In this document: piece by piece, positions 17,523 through 26,391 of the stretch
Layout: the number at the start of each line of letters is the position of its first letter
Numbering within the stretch: the first letter of the stretch is position 1
From: Rhodocyclales bacterium
Lineage (GTDB): Bacteria > Pseudomonadota > Gammaproteobacteria > Burkholderiales > Rhodocyclaceae
Direction: 5' to 3'
NCBI GenBank assembly: GCA_028292485.1
Contig: JAQGMG010000012.1
Coordinates: 1 to 50,692 of the forward strand
DNA: 50,692 nucleotides
The notes under the pieces: generated by a model
Told to the model about the DNA's origin: nothing
The model's input: only the letters and a program-made list of their open reading frames with translations
Database searches by the model: none
Translations under genes and position numbers: made by a program

Positions 17523-17721
17523 TCTGCAGACAACGGATGACGCAACAGCGCCAGAGGATTTGCTGCAGTGCAAGATTTACCAAGTCCTGAAAATTTTTCC
17601 GCTTTTTTGCTGCAGTGCACTAACCGCAGTCCAAAGAGCCGTGAATGCGCACTCTCCCTTGTTTTTGCCGGGCACGTTAAGTGCTGTGAGACCTCCGTTA
17701 TCTCCATCGCTGAACGATAAA

Positions 17722-18576
17722 ATGACAACAGTTCGAACCCCCTTCCGCTCACTGAATGATCTTCGCCTGATAGGCCTCTTTCGCCTGCTGTCCGTCGCGC
17801 TGCTGGTGTCTGTGTCCTCACTTGCCGGTGCTCAGGCCGAGACCGTTGCGAACGACTACAAACTCGCGCCCGGCGATGTCGTCCATGTGCAGGTCTATCA
17901 AAATCCTGATCTCACGACCGACACGCGCATCTCCGAAAACGGCCGGATCAGCTTCCCGCTTCTCGGTGGTGTGCAACTGGGTGGGCTGACTGTTCCGCAA
18001 GCGGAAGCGCTGCTATCCAGACAACTCGCAGACGGGCGCTTCGTCATCAAGCCGCAAGTCATCGTTCTTCTTCAGGAGATTCGCGGCAATCAGGTTGCCG
18101 TGCTCGGTCAGGTTAACAAGCCCGGCCGCTATCCGCTTGAGACGACCGAGATGCGCGTGGCCGACATGCTCGCGCTCGCTGGCGGCATAGGCGAGAAAGG
18201 CGCGGATACGGTCATCGTCACCGGTATGCGCAATGGCAAGCCCTTCCGCAAGGAAATCGATCTTGCTGCCATGTACAACGGCGGCGATATGACCAATGAG
18301 GTTGTCCTGGCTGGCGGCGACGCTATCTTTGTCAATCGCGCGCCTGTCTTCTACATCTACGGCGAGGTTCAACGACCGGGCATCTACCGCCTTGATCGCG
18401 ACATGATGGTCATGCAAGGCGTGGCGGCAGGCGGGGGCAGCACACCGCGCGGCACGCTCAAGGGCATCCGGATCAATCGCCGCAATGCCAGCGGCAAGAT
18501 GGCAGTAGTCGAACCGAAGATGGACGAAGTACTACAGCCCAACGACGTGATCGTCGTTCGCGAAAGTCTTTTTTAG
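17722..18576 (+). CDS. epsE: EpsE polysaccharide export protein (Wza-type)
   Basis: A 284-residue protein. Signal peptide LIGLFRLLSVALLVSVSSLAGAQA. The Poly_export domain (about 45-125) has YKLAPGDVVHVQVYQNPDLTTDTRIS and GRISFPLLGGVQLGG. Two SLBB folds follow: NQVAVLGQVNKPGRYPLE with MRVADMLALAGGI, and FYIYGEVQRPGIYRLDRDMMVMQGVAAGGG. It should form the outer-membrane/periplasm channel for the polymer with EpsF. No lipobox Cys is present, unlike classical Wza. The frame is open from 17560, but the signal peptide fixes the start at ATG 17722; the RBS is weak. The leader contains TGCTGCAGTGCA twice (17561-17572 and 17608-17619). epsF starts 10 bases after its stop. Confidence 0.9.
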   Translation: MTTVRTPFRSLNDLRLIGLFRLLSVALLVSVSSLAGAQAETVANDYKLAPGDVVHVQVYQNPDLTTDTRISENGRISFPLLGGVQLGGLTVPQAEALLSRQLADGRFVIKPQVIVLLQEIRGNQVAVLGQVNKPGRYPLETTEMRVADMLALAGGIGEKGADTVIVTGMRNGKPFRKEIDLAAMYNGGDMTNEVVLAGGDAIFVNRAPVFYIYGEVQRPGIYRLDRDMMVMQGVAAGGGSTPRGTLKGIRINRRNASGKMAVVEPKMDEVLQPNDVIVVRESLF

Positions 18577-18586
18577 GTAGCCGGCC

Positions 18587-19996
18587 ATGACACTCCAACA
18601 ACTGATCCTGATTCTGCGTGCGCGCTGGCTGACCGTGGCGAGCATCATGGTGCTGTCGGTGCTTGCCGTGATCACCATCAACTGGGTGCTACCAAAGCAG
18701 TACCACTCGACCGCAACCATCGTCATCGACACCAAGACGACAGACCCGATCAATGCCGCAGTGACGGCGCAACAAGCAGTGACTGGCTATCTTGCAACAC
18801 AGGTGGGCATCGTCAGCAGCGAACGGGTGGTCAAGCGCGTTGTCGCCTCCCAGCTACTCGCACAGGACCCCGACATTCAACGGCAGTACCAGAAGGAAAC
18901 GAAAGGGCAATTGCCCTTCGACCTCTGGATCTCCGCAGTGCTCAGCAAGAACCTCGATGTTCGCGCTGCGCACGATGGCAACCTGATCAACATCACCATG
19001 ACCTGGACCGATCCGGTACATGCCATGAAACTCGCCAACGCTTTTGCACAAAGCTATCTCGATACCAACCTCGAACTCAAGGTCGAGCCGGCGAAGCAGT
19101 ATGCAAGCTGGTTCGAGGAACGTAACAAGACACTGCGCGAGAACGTGGAAAAGGCGCAGCAGCGCCTCTCCGCCTACCAGCGCGAAAAAGGCATTGTCGT
19201 CACGACCGATGAACATCTCGATGTCGAGACCAACCGCCTGAATGAACTCTCGGCGCAAGCCACTGCCCTGCAAGGCGTGCGCGTCGACAGTCAGTCGCGT
19301 CAGCGCCAGGCCACCAGTGGCCGCGACACGATGCCGGAAGTCCTGCAGAACCCGATGGTGATCAGCCTCAAGAGCGACCTTGCGCGCCTCGAATCCAAAC
19401 GTGAAGAGATCGCCAGCCGGCTTGGCAGCGAGCATCCGGAAATCCAGCGTCAGGATGCCGAGATCGCTGCGCTCAGGACGCGGCTCAATGCCGAGATCAA
19501 CCGCGTCACCGCGTCGCTCACTGCATCCAACCAGATCAACACCCAGCGCGAGGCGGAGATTCGTGGGGCGCTGGAAGGACAGCGCCAGCGCGTGCTGCAC
19601 CTCACCAACGATCGCAACGAGATCGCCGTACTGCAGAACGATGTGGCCAATGCCCAGAAGGCTTATGACATGGTCACACAGCGCCTGGCGCAGACCAGCC
19701 TTGAGAGCCAGAACCAGACGGCCAACGCGATGATCATCACGCCTGCCACGCAGGAGTTTGGCTCCGGCAAGCCACGCAAGATGGTGAACCTGCTGCTTGC
19801 GCTGATTTTCGGCACTGTCTTCGGTATCGGCCTGGCGCTGTTGCTTGAGAGACTGGATCAACGCGTTCACGGCGAAGACGATTTCCGTACGCTGTTCGGC
19901 ATCCCCCTGCTGGGAGTCATCGAATATGCGCCGCTGATCAGCGTCAGCAGGCCCGGTCGCCTGTCCTCGCGTCACGTTCCGGCTATTGCGTCATGA
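18587..19996 (+). CDS. epsF: EpsF chain-length determinant (Wzz-type co-polymerase)
   Basis: A 469-residue protein. TM1 near 14-35 (WLTVASIMVLSVLAVITINWVL), a long periplasmic coiled-coil part (about 175-385; e.g. ASWFEERNKTLRENVEKAQQRLSAYQREKGIV), and TM2 near 405-428 (MVNLLLALIFGTVFGIGLALLLE) preceded by the Pro-rich TPATQEFGSGKPRK. This is the Wzz/GumC fold that controls polymer length with the Wzy polymerase and its kinase. The short cytoplasmic tail (RLDQRVHGEDDFRTLFGIPLLGVIEY) is the usual contact for a BY-kinase. It begins 10 bases after epsE (AGGT upstream of ATG 18587) and ends 46 bases before the epsG start. Confidence 0.92.
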   Translation: MTLQQLILILRARWLTVASIMVLSVLAVITINWVLPKQYHSTATIVIDTKTTDPINAAVTAQQAVTGYLATQVGIVSSERVVKRVVASQLLAQDPDIQRQYQKETKGQLPFDLWISAVLSKNLDVRAAHDGNLINITMTWTDPVHAMKLANAFAQSYLDTNLELKVEPAKQYASWFEERNKTLRENVEKAQQRLSAYQREKGIVVTTDEHLDVETNRLNELSAQATALQGVRVDSQSRQRQATSGRDTMPEVLQNPMVISLKSDLARLESKREEIASRLGSEHPEIQRQDAEIAALRTRLNAEINRVTASLTASNQINTQREAEIRGALEGQRQRVLHLTNDRNEIAVLQNDVANAQKAYDMVTQRLAQTSLESQNQTANAMIITPATQEFGSGKPRKMVNLLLALIFGTVFGIGLALLLERLDQRVHGEDDFRTLFGIPLLGVIEYAPLISVSRPGRLSSRHVPAIAS

Positions 19997-20042
19997 ACGC
20001 GCGCCGCAGAGCCAACGAGCAACCAGAACCGGGATCCAGATC

Positions 20043-20948
20043 ATGAATGCTCCACTAGGAAATACCTCACCCTTCAACGAACGAGTGTTCGAACCGGCAC
20101 TTGTTCCGCGCCACGACGGCAAGCTCATCGGCACCATCCTCACCGAGGATGGGCGCCTCAGCCTCGAAGATGCCGATCGTGTCTTGCGCGTTGCCCAGGA
20201 AAATGGCCTGCGCTTCGGCGAGGCAGCCAAACGGCTGAACATCCTGTCTGAGGACGACATCCAGTTTGCGCTGGCGCGCCAGTTCGATTATTTCCGCGTC
20301 ACGCCGGGACGCAGCACGCTCAGCGGCGAACTGATCGCCGCCTACGACCCCGACTCCGCAGCCGCAGAAGGCCTGCGCGCTTTGCGCAGCCAGCTCATGC
20401 TGCGCTGGTTTGGCGCCAGTGCATTGCATCAGACGCTTGCCGTCGTCAGCGCAGACCGGGGTGAAGGCCGCAGCTGGACTGCCGCCAATCTCGCCATCGT
20501 CTTTTCGCAGCTCGGCGAGCGCACCTTGCTTATCGATGCCGACCTGCGCAATCCGCGTCAGCACAGCATGTTCGGTATCGACAACAGCGTCGGTCTGTCG
20601 ACACTGCTCACCGGACGGCGCGCCGAGAGCTGCATCCAGCGCATCCCGCAATTGCGCGATCTGAGCATCCTGCCCGCGGGCATGTTGCCGCCCAATCCGC
20701 AAGAACTGTTATCGCGGCCCTTCTTCGACATGTTCCTCTCCGAAATCCGGAAACAGTACGACGTCATACTTCTGGATACCCCTGCGGCTGCCGTGAATGC
20801 CGACGCGCAGACCATCGCTGCGCGCGCAGGCAGTGCCGTATTGATTACGCAGAAGGACATCAGCCGCTCGACCCGGATCAAGCGCGTGCTCAATGACATA
20901 CGTGAGACGGGTGCACAGGTTGTGGGCAGCGTTATCAGCAAGCACTGA
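20043..20948 (+). CDS. epsG: EpsG chain-length regulator kinase (BY-kinase type)
   Basis: A 301-residue protein. The N-terminal ~90 residues (IGTILTEDGRLSLEDADRVLRVAQE, LNILSEDDIQFALARQFDY) resemble the GspE/PilB N-terminal domain that is typical of EpsG. The P-loop kinase domain has a Walker A variant with Arg in place of the usual Lys (ADRGEGRSWTAANLA, about 134-148), Walker A' LLIDADLRNPRQH, and Walker B VILLDTPAA. The C-terminus ends GAQVVGSVISKH and has no Tyr cluster, so self-phosphorylation of a Tyr-rich tail is not expected here. With EpsF it should control assembly in a phosphorylation- or ATP-dependent way. I chose ATG 20043 (MNAPLGN) over the in-frame ATG at 19986, which overlaps epsF. 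Confidence 0.88.
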   Translation: MNAPLGNTSPFNERVFEPALVPRHDGKLIGTILTEDGRLSLEDADRVLRVAQENGLRFGEAAKRLNILSEDDIQFALARQFDYFRVTPGRSTLSGELIAAYDPDSAAAEGLRALRSQLMLRWFGASALHQTLAVVSADRGEGRSWTAANLAIVFSQLGERTLLIDADLRNPRQHSMFGIDNSVGLSTLLTGRRAESCIQRIPQLRDLSILPAGMLPPNPQELLSRPFFDMFLSEIRKQYDVILLDTPAAAVNADAQTIAARAGSAVLITQKDISRSTRIKRVLNDIRETGAQVVGSVISKH

Positions 20949-20997
20949 CTGCATGCCTGGATCGGGAGCTTTGCAGCAGGCAAGCAGGTTCTCACAT

Positions 20998-21097
20998 CGT
21001 CATTCCCGCCAGCTTTACGACCGGCGCAGCCGCACGACGCTCCCCTCTCACGCTTGCGGGAGAGGGGTTGGGGGAGAGGGGATTGGCGGGAATGACG
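20998..21097. repeat. MITE-like element with CGTCATTCCCGC termini, second copy
   Basis: CGTCATTCCCGCCA (20998-21011) and its exact complement TGGCGGGAATGACG (21084-21097) bound a 100-base element between epsG and the polymerase gene. The interior has the words CTCCCCTCTC, GCGGGAGAGGGG and GGGGGAGAGGG, which can form a second hairpin. The termini match the element at 9428-9550, while the interiors differ. It lies inside the eps operon and might attenuate or process the transcript (inference). Confidence 0.82.
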
Positions 21098-21162
21098 AGT
21101 TCACGGAAAGCATCCGGTCATGCGGCCAGATCATTCACCTTGCCTGATGGCGGAGAGCGAAA

Positions 21163-22509
21163 TTGGAAAGCGCAGCTTCTCTGAAGATCGGTAATTACGA
21201 CCCTGCCGAAGCGACCGCACAGTTGCAACGCACGGTCGCGTCACGGCGCGCCAGAACGGCGCTGCTGATTCTGGCGGCGCCGCTTGTCGGTGCGACGTTC
21301 CTGTCGAAATTCGCCATTCCTGGCCTCCACGTAGATGGTATCGGCATCGGCTTTCCGCTCATCTATCTGGCGCTGGCCTGCGCTGCCTACACCGGTGATC
21401 TGCTCGCCCTGGAATGGTCGCGGCTGATGGCCTTCTGCCTGATGGCCGGCATGCTCGGCGCCTCGTCCGCGCTGAGTTCGGAACACGTGTCGACGACCTC
21501 GATACTTTTCCTGATGATGCTGCACCTGCCTTATGTCTTCAATATCCAGGGCAGCGACAGGACGCGCACCGCCGCCATCCGGGTGTTTCTCAATATCGCC
21601 CTCATCATTGGCATCTGCGGCATCGTGCAGTACGCGGCTCAATCCTTCGTACCGACCGCCTGGATCTTTCCGATCGAGAATCTGCTACCCGACTCGCTGC
21701 GTGTCACCGGCTTCAACATGCAGATACCTTTGTCATATGGCTCGACGGTGTATCGCGCCAATGGCATCTTCATGCAGGAGCCTTCGTTCTACAGCCAGTT
21801 GCTGGCCATTGCCGTCATCACTGAACTGGTCACCTTGAATCGCTTGTGGCGTGCCGGCTTGCTGGCTTTCGCCATCGTCGTATCGCAATCCGGCACCGGC
21901 TTGATCCTGCTGGCCGTGTGCATGCCGATACTCATGATCGCGTACCGGCGCGGCGATCTGCTGCTGGGCTGCATGGCCTTGCTGCTGGTCCTGATCCTGG
22001 CAGGCCCGCTGCTGCACATCGACAATCTCGTTGGCCGCGTGGGCGAATTCGGCTCGACCAAATCGAGCGGCTACGAACGCTTTGTCGGTGGCTTCCACAT
22101 CTTTGACGTGGCACTCGGCACCGATCCAATACGTGCCCTCTTCGGTTACGGGCCCGGCGCCTATCGCGACGTGGTGCAACGCCTCGGTCACCCCGCTGCC
22201 GAGATGGCCCTGTTCAAGATCGTCATCGAATTCGGTGTCGTCGGTGCGCTGAGTTACTTCGGCTTCATCTTCTTCTGCATCTTCAGCGCCAGGGGGCCCT
22301 TCGTGGTTCGCCTGGCACTGGCCCTGTGCCTGTTCCTGAACGGTGCCTACAACACCTTCGTTCACTCGCTGGCCCTGTCGCTCATCGTCTGGAGCTCGGC
22401 AATTTCGTTGCCGCCCATACCGCTGTGGGCGAAGACCGATCGCGAGAAAAAGAACAACGGAAACGCAAACAACGCGAGCCATGGTGCCTTCGCGACTGGA
22501 TCAACCTGA
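21163..22509 (+). CDS. Wzy-like O-antigen/EPS polymerase
   Basis: A 448-residue integral membrane protein with about ten to twelve hydrophobic segments (e.g. TALLILAAPLVGATFL, FPLIYLALACAAYTGDLLAL, AIRVFLNIALIIGICGIVQY, LLGCMALLLVLILAGPLL). Between two of them is the O-antigen ligase/polymerase family hallmark: NGIFMQEPSFYSQLLAIAV (E-P) and later ALFGYGPGAYRDVV. Such proteins join EPS repeat units at the outer face of the inner membrane. The start is a TTG at 21163 with GGAGAG a few bases upstream; an ATG at 21147 is in another frame that stops after 16 codons. The cytosolic tail is Asn/Lys-rich. It follows the MITE-like repeat and precedes the membrane GT2 gene by 20 bases. Confidence 0.8.
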   Translation: MESAASLKIGNYDPAEATAQLQRTVASRRARTALLILAAPLVGATFLSKFAIPGLHVDGIGIGFPLIYLALACAAYTGDLLALEWSRLMAFCLMAGMLGASSALSSEHVSTTSILFLMMLHLPYVFNIQGSDRTRTAAIRVFLNIALIIGICGIVQYAAQSFVPTAWIFPIENLLPDSLRVTGFNMQIPLSYGSTVYRANGIFMQEPSFYSQLLAIAVITELVTLNRLWRAGLLAFAIVVSQSGTGLILLAVCMPILMIAYRRGDLLLGCMALLLVLILAGPLLHIDNLVGRVGEFGSTKSSGYERFVGGFHIFDVALGTDPIRALFGYGPGAYRDVVQRLGHPAAEMALFKIVIEFGVVGALSYFGFIFFCIFSARGPFVVRLALALCLFLNGAYNTFVHSLALSLIVWSSAISLPPIPLWAKTDREKKNNGNANNASHGAFATGST

Positions 22510-22529
22510 ACTCAAGCGTGGCAATCTCA

Positions 22530-23705
22530 ATGGCAACGTCGATGGCAATCTTCCTTGGTGCATGCAGCGCGCTCCTCTTTCTGCTGGCAGTGCATCCCTT
22601 CGTCAGCTATCCACTATCCCTGCGGATCATCGGCCTGTTCGTGAAAGGCCCACGTAGCGCAGTGGCGAGCGATGCAGTGAGTAATGCAGTACCGCCCACT
22701 TTTGCCGTCTGCATGTGCGCCTACAACGAAGAGCGTGTCATCGACGAGAAGATGCGCAACCTGCTGGCCTTGCGCGAGCGTGAGCCCGGCATGGAGATCC
22801 TCGTGTATGTCGACGCCGCCAGCGACCGTACCACCGAATTGCTCGAAGCCTACGGCGACCAGATCCATCTGCACGCCTCGAAGGAACGCCACGGCAAAAC
22901 GCATGGCATGAACCTGCTGGTAGCGCAGGCCACGGCCTCGATCATCGTCTTCACCGACGCCAATGTGATGCTCGACATGGAAGCGCTCGACAAGCTGCGC
23001 GGCCATTTCACGGATCCGGAGATCGGCTGCGTCTGCGGCAATCTCATCTACACCAATGCCGATGAATCGCTGACGGCCGCATCCGGCTCGCTGTACTGGA
23101 AGCTCGAACAGTCGATCAAGAAGATGGAGCAATCGACCGGCTCCATCATGGGTGCCGACGGCTCGCTGTTCGCCATCCGCCGCGCCCTGCACCATCGTCC
23201 GCCAGATCACATCATCGACGACATGTACGTGTCATTCATGATCCTGTGCGATGGCTATCGCATCGTGCAGGCCGACGACGTGCGCGCCTATGAGGCCTCC
23301 GTTACCTCCTCGCATGAGGAATTCAAGCGCAAGGTGCGCATCGCCTGCCAGGCCTTCAATGTGCATCGCCTGATCTGGCCGCACCTGCGTCAGCTCGATG
23401 GCTTCACGCTCTACAAGTACGTCTCGCACAAGCTCATCCGCTGGATGACGATCTATTCGCTGACGCTGTCCATCGTCTTCGGCCTGCTGGCGCTCCTCGT
23501 TGCAGGTCAGTGGTCGCTTGCCGTCGGCGCAGCCTTGATGATTGCCGTCGGCCTCGCACTTGGCTTCGTGTGGGAAGTGAAGCCCTTCAGCCAGGTCGCC
23601 GACATCCTCGTCGCGTTCGCCGGTGCCGGTCTGGGCGTGTGGCGCTCGATCCGCGGCGAGCGCTTCCAGACCTGGACGCCTGCCGCGTCCATCCGCAAGA
23701 GCTGA
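22530..23705 (+). CDS. Membrane glycosyltransferase family 2
   Basis: A 391-residue protein. N-terminal TM (MAIFLGACSALLFLLAVHPF), a GT-A catalytic domain (about 55-270), then two to three C-terminal TM segments (WMTIYSLTLSIVFGLLALLVAG, LAVGAALMIAVGLALGFVW). Motifs are FAVCMCAYNEERVI, VYVDAASDRT, IVFTDANVMLD (DxD-like), GADGSLFAIRR and SHEEFKRKVRIACQ, the last in the position of the Q/RxxRW motif of processive GT2 enzymes. It could extend the lipid-linked repeat at the cytosolic face or act processively like hyaluronan synthase; the neighbouring Wzy favours the former. The start is chosen at ATG 22530, where the TM begins; a GTG at 22518 is also possible. The MBOAT gene starts 11 bases after its stop. 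Confidence 0.83.
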   Translation: MATSMAIFLGACSALLFLLAVHPFVSYPLSLRIIGLFVKGPRSAVASDAVSNAVPPTFAVCMCAYNEERVIDEKMRNLLALREREPGMEILVYVDAASDRTTELLEAYGDQIHLHASKERHGKTHGMNLLVAQATASIIVFTDANVMLDMEALDKLRGHFTDPEIGCVCGNLIYTNADESLTAASGSLYWKLEQSIKKMEQSTGSIMGADGSLFAIRRALHHRPPDHIIDDMYVSFMILCDGYRIVQADDVRAYEASVTSSHEEFKRKVRIACQAFNVHRLIWPHLRQLDGFTLYKYVSHKLIRWMTIYSLTLSIVFGLLALLVAGQWSLAVGAALMIAVGLALGFVWEVKPFSQVADILVAFAGAGLGVWRSIRGERFQTWTPAASIRKS

Positions 23706-23716
23706 TCCGACCAGCC

Positions 23717-25150
23717 ATGGCATTCACGTCCTTCAACTTCCTCGCGCTGGTTACCCTCGTCGTGCTGCTCACGCAGTGCTTCGCGTCACCGCTCGGCCGC
23801 AGCCTGGTGCTCGCTGCGGGCAGTGCGGTGTTCGTGGCGAGCTACCTCACCAGCCCGCTGCAGATCGTGCCGCTGGCGGCGTTTCTGGCCCTTTGCTACG
23901 GCATGGTCGTCTGGGTGCAGGCGCGGCCTTCGCGCGCCGCTCTCGCGATTTCGATTTCGTTGGTCGTGGCCAGCTTCATCTACCTGAAGAAATTCAGCTT
24001 CCTCGACGGCATCGCGACACTGCCCTTCCCCTACCTCGTGATCGGCCTGTCCTACATCCTGTTCCGCGTCATCCACATCCTGGTCGACGCCTGCCAGGGC
24101 GGCCTGCCTGCGAAGATCGGCCTGCTGGCCTTCTTCAACTACACCTCGAACTTCCTCGCCTTCGTCTCGGGCCCTATCCAGCGCTTCCAGGATTACGCCG
24201 AACGCTGCGCTGCGCCACTCGTGCTCGATGAAGAGAAAGTGTTCGCTGCTTTCTCGCGTGCCATAACCGGCTTCGTCAAGCTGGCAATCGTCTCTGCGGT
24301 TGCCAACTATTTTTTCGGCAGCCTCTCCGCGCAATTGTTCGCAACATCGGATGCCTGGCCAAAAGCCGTAGCGATCTACGCGCTTGCCGCCAGCATCTAC
24401 ACGATCTACCTGTACTACAACTTCGCCGGCTACATGGACATCGTCATCGGCGTGAGCTGGCTGATCGGTCTCGACCTGCCGGAGAACTTCAACAAGCCGT
24501 TCTCGTCGCGCAACTTCCTCGAGTTCTGGTCGCGCTGGCACATGACGCTGTCCGACTGGTTCAAGCTCTACGTCTTCAATCCATTGCTCAAGTCGATGGC
24601 CATGCGCGTCGAATCGCCGGCGCTGCAACCCTATCTGGGTGTCATTGCCTTCTTCGTCACCTTTCTCATCATGGGCATGTGGCACGGCACGACCAACGTC
24701 TTCCTGGTGTACGGCCTGCTGCTGGGCGCGGCGGCCAGCGCCAACAAGTTCTGGCAGATCAACATGACGAAGCGTCTGGGCAAGCAGCGTTACAAGGCAC
24801 TTGCCGCCAACCCGCTCTACGCCTGGTTCTGCACAGGTCTGACATTCGCCTTCTTCGCCCTCGCATTGACCTGCTTCTGGACCGACATGGCCCAGTTGCA
24901 GGGTCTCGTTCGCCTGCTTGGCATCGGCGGCATCCTTGCTGCACTGCTCGCCATGGCTGTTGTAGCCGGCGTGCTGCTGATGGCCGGCCATGCCTTGACG
25001 AGCTGGCTGACGCCTCGCATCGAAGGCTGGAGCAATGCCACGCGTGGCTTTGTTGCGCGCAACCTTTTGCTGGGCACACGCGTGCTTGGTATTGCCGTCG
25101 TCGCCTCGTTTTTCCACAAGGCGCCCGAGTTCGTGTACCGGGCGTTCTGA
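23717..25150 (+). CDS. MBOAT-family membrane O-acyltransferase (AlgI-like)
   Basis: A 477-residue multi-pass membrane protein. Family landmarks are SYILFRVIHILVDAC, FFNYTSNFLAFVSGPIQRF, YYNFAGYMDIVIGVSWLIGLDLPENFNKPF, NFLEFWSRWHMTLSDWF and FLIMGMWHG, the last holding the likely catalytic His. MBOAT proteins such as AlgI and DltB pass an acyl group across the inner membrane for O-acylation of a polymer. The start is ATG 23717, 11 bases after the GT2 stop; the frame is open further upstream but overlaps that gene. The SGNH-like membrane protein begins 7 bases after its stop. Because an ACP and three acyl-modifying enzymes follow, the donor may be an acyl-ACP rather than acetyl-CoA, much as DltB works with D-alanyl-DltC (inference). 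Confidence 0.88.
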   Translation: MAFTSFNFLALVTLVVLLTQCFASPLGRSLVLAAGSAVFVASYLTSPLQIVPLAAFLALCYGMVVWVQARPSRAALAISISLVVASFIYLKKFSFLDGIATLPFPYLVIGLSYILFRVIHILVDACQGGLPAKIGLLAFFNYTSNFLAFVSGPIQRFQDYAERCAAPLVLDEEKVFAAFSRAITGFVKLAIVSAVANYFFGSLSAQLFATSDAWPKAVAIYALAASIYTIYLYYNFAGYMDIVIGVSWLIGLDLPENFNKPFSSRNFLEFWSRWHMTLSDWFKLYVFNPLLKSMAMRVESPALQPYLGVIAFFVTFLIMGMWHGTTNVFLVYGLLLGAAASANKFWQINMTKRLGKQRYKALAANPLYAWFCTGLTFAFFALALTCFWTDMAQLQGLVRLLGIGGILAALLAMAVVAGVLLMAGHALTSWLTPRIEGWSNATRGFVARNLLLGTRVLGIAVVASFFHKAPEFVYRAF

Positions 25151-25156
25151 CCAGCC

Positions 25157-26377
25157 ATGCCGGATACCAACATGCCAGACACGAGCGCAAACGACATGGA
25201 CCGGACGATGAATTCTGGAGCAACGAATCTTGCGACGATTCTCAAGCAGTTCGGCATGCTCCTCGTTTCGGTGCTCATGCTGTATGCCATCGTATTGGCC
25301 ATCACGCTTGCCCTGGTGCCGCTCCAGGAAGAAGGCACCAGCACCGAAGGTCTGGACACTGCGCGCGCCGGCAATTCGCTCTACCTCACCGAACCGAAAT
25401 ACGTCTTCCTCGGCCGCACTGCTCTCAATACCGAGAGCGACAAGATCATCCTGGTTGGTGCTTCCAATGTCGTAGTCGGCTTCAAGCAAGCACAGGTGCA
25501 ACAGCTCGTGCCCGGCGCGCAGATCAACAACCTCGGCGTCGGCGGCTCGAACATCACGCAAGTGCGCGAGATCGTGGACCTGGTGCAGGACGTGCAAACG
25601 CCCGCAGCGCGTCAGCACAATACCTTCGTCATCGGCATGTGGTACGGCCTGTTCGCCGACGACGACGTACGCTGGAACACGCCCGATCGCCACGCAGGTG
25701 ACACGGATCTCGATATCGAACGCTATCGCTACGGCTTTTTCCGCCGTAGCGAATCCGGCCCCGTGCCGCTGCTACCAGCCCGCTACCTTGACGTCGGCAA
25801 GACGCTGATTCACCCCTACCTGGTCATCGACGGTCTGGCGCGCGATGTGGCAAACAATCTGACGCGCAGCCTGCGCCAAAGCGTTTCAACCAAAGCAAGC
25901 GGCATCACTGACGCACAACGCAACGCGGTAGTGCTCTCGGAGAACCAGAAACAGCGCTACCTCGATTTCTGGGCCGACTACATGGGCCACAAGCCGCTCT
26001 CCCGCCAGCAGTTTGCTGTCCTGCGCGAGCTGATCGACAGCATCGTTGCCAACGGCGGTCGCGTCGTTCTCGTCGACTTGCCGCTGCCGGCATGGCACGC
26101 CGAGCGATCGCCCTACTTCGCCGAATACCAGCAGTACAAGCAACAGCTTTTTGCCGAGACAGGCAATGCCTTGCATGTCAGCACGGTAAGCATGCACGGT
26201 GGCAATGCTGACGAAAATTTCAGCGACGAGGTGCATCCGAAGCCCAGGGTCACGCCGGCATGGGCACAGCAACTGGCTTCTGCGCTGAACGCCCAGCGTT
26301 CCACGGCGGCACAGGCTCTGACGCAAGACAGGCTGACGCACAACAGCATTCAACAATCGGCAAGGCAAGCCGACTAA
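25157..26377 (+). CDS. SGNH-like membrane-anchored protein, probable partner of the MBOAT acyltransferase
   Basis: A 406-residue protein with one N-terminal TM (FGMLLVSVLMLYAIVLAITLALV, about 32-54) and a periplasmic domain. Motifs fit an SGNH/GDSL-type hydrolase fold with divergent blocks: IILVGASNVVVGF in place of the GDS block (Ser about 102), NNLGVGGSNITQV in place of block II, and DEVHPKP near 352-358 as the Asp-His block. This mirrors AlgJ/AlgX or DltD next to AlgI/DltB: the MBOAT exports the acyl group and the SGNH protein places it on the sugar. No lipobox is seen. An in-frame Met at residue 6 or 14 could also be the start. It starts 7 bases after the MBOAT stop and ends 15 bases before the ACP. 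Confidence 0.7.
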   Translation: MPDTNMPDTSANDMDRTMNSGATNLATILKQFGMLLVSVLMLYAIVLAITLALVPLQEEGTSTEGLDTARAGNSLYLTEPKYVFLGRTALNTESDKIILVGASNVVVGFKQAQVQQLVPGAQINNLGVGGSNITQVREIVDLVQDVQTPAARQHNTFVIGMWYGLFADDDVRWNTPDRHAGDTDLDIERYRYGFFRRSESGPVPLLPARYLDVGKTLIHPYLVIDGLARDVANNLTRSLRQSVSTKASGITDAQRNAVVLSENQKQRYLDFWADYMGHKPLSRQQFAVLRELIDSIVANGGRVVLVDLPLPAWHAERSPYFAEYQQYKQQLFAETGNALHVSTVSMHGGNADENFSDEVHPKPRVTPAWAQQLASALNAQRSTAAQALTQDRLTHNSIQQSARQAD

Positions 26378-26391
26378 CCGGGACCACGATC

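Noticed and set aside
22530-23705. Membrane GT2 as a synthase-type (Wzx/Wzy-independent) polymerase
   Set aside because: The RxxR motif and C-terminal TMs would allow it, but a Wzy-like polymerase, Wzx, EpsF and EpsG in the same cluster make the Wzx/Wzy route more likely.
23786-25693. Long minus-strand open frame (635 codons) opposite the MBOAT and SGNH genes
   Set aside because: The composition is Asp/Glu/Gln/Arg-rich with no domain logic. It is the antisense shadow of GC-rich coding genes, as are the long frames at 18854-19975, 32910-34175 and 36364-37668.
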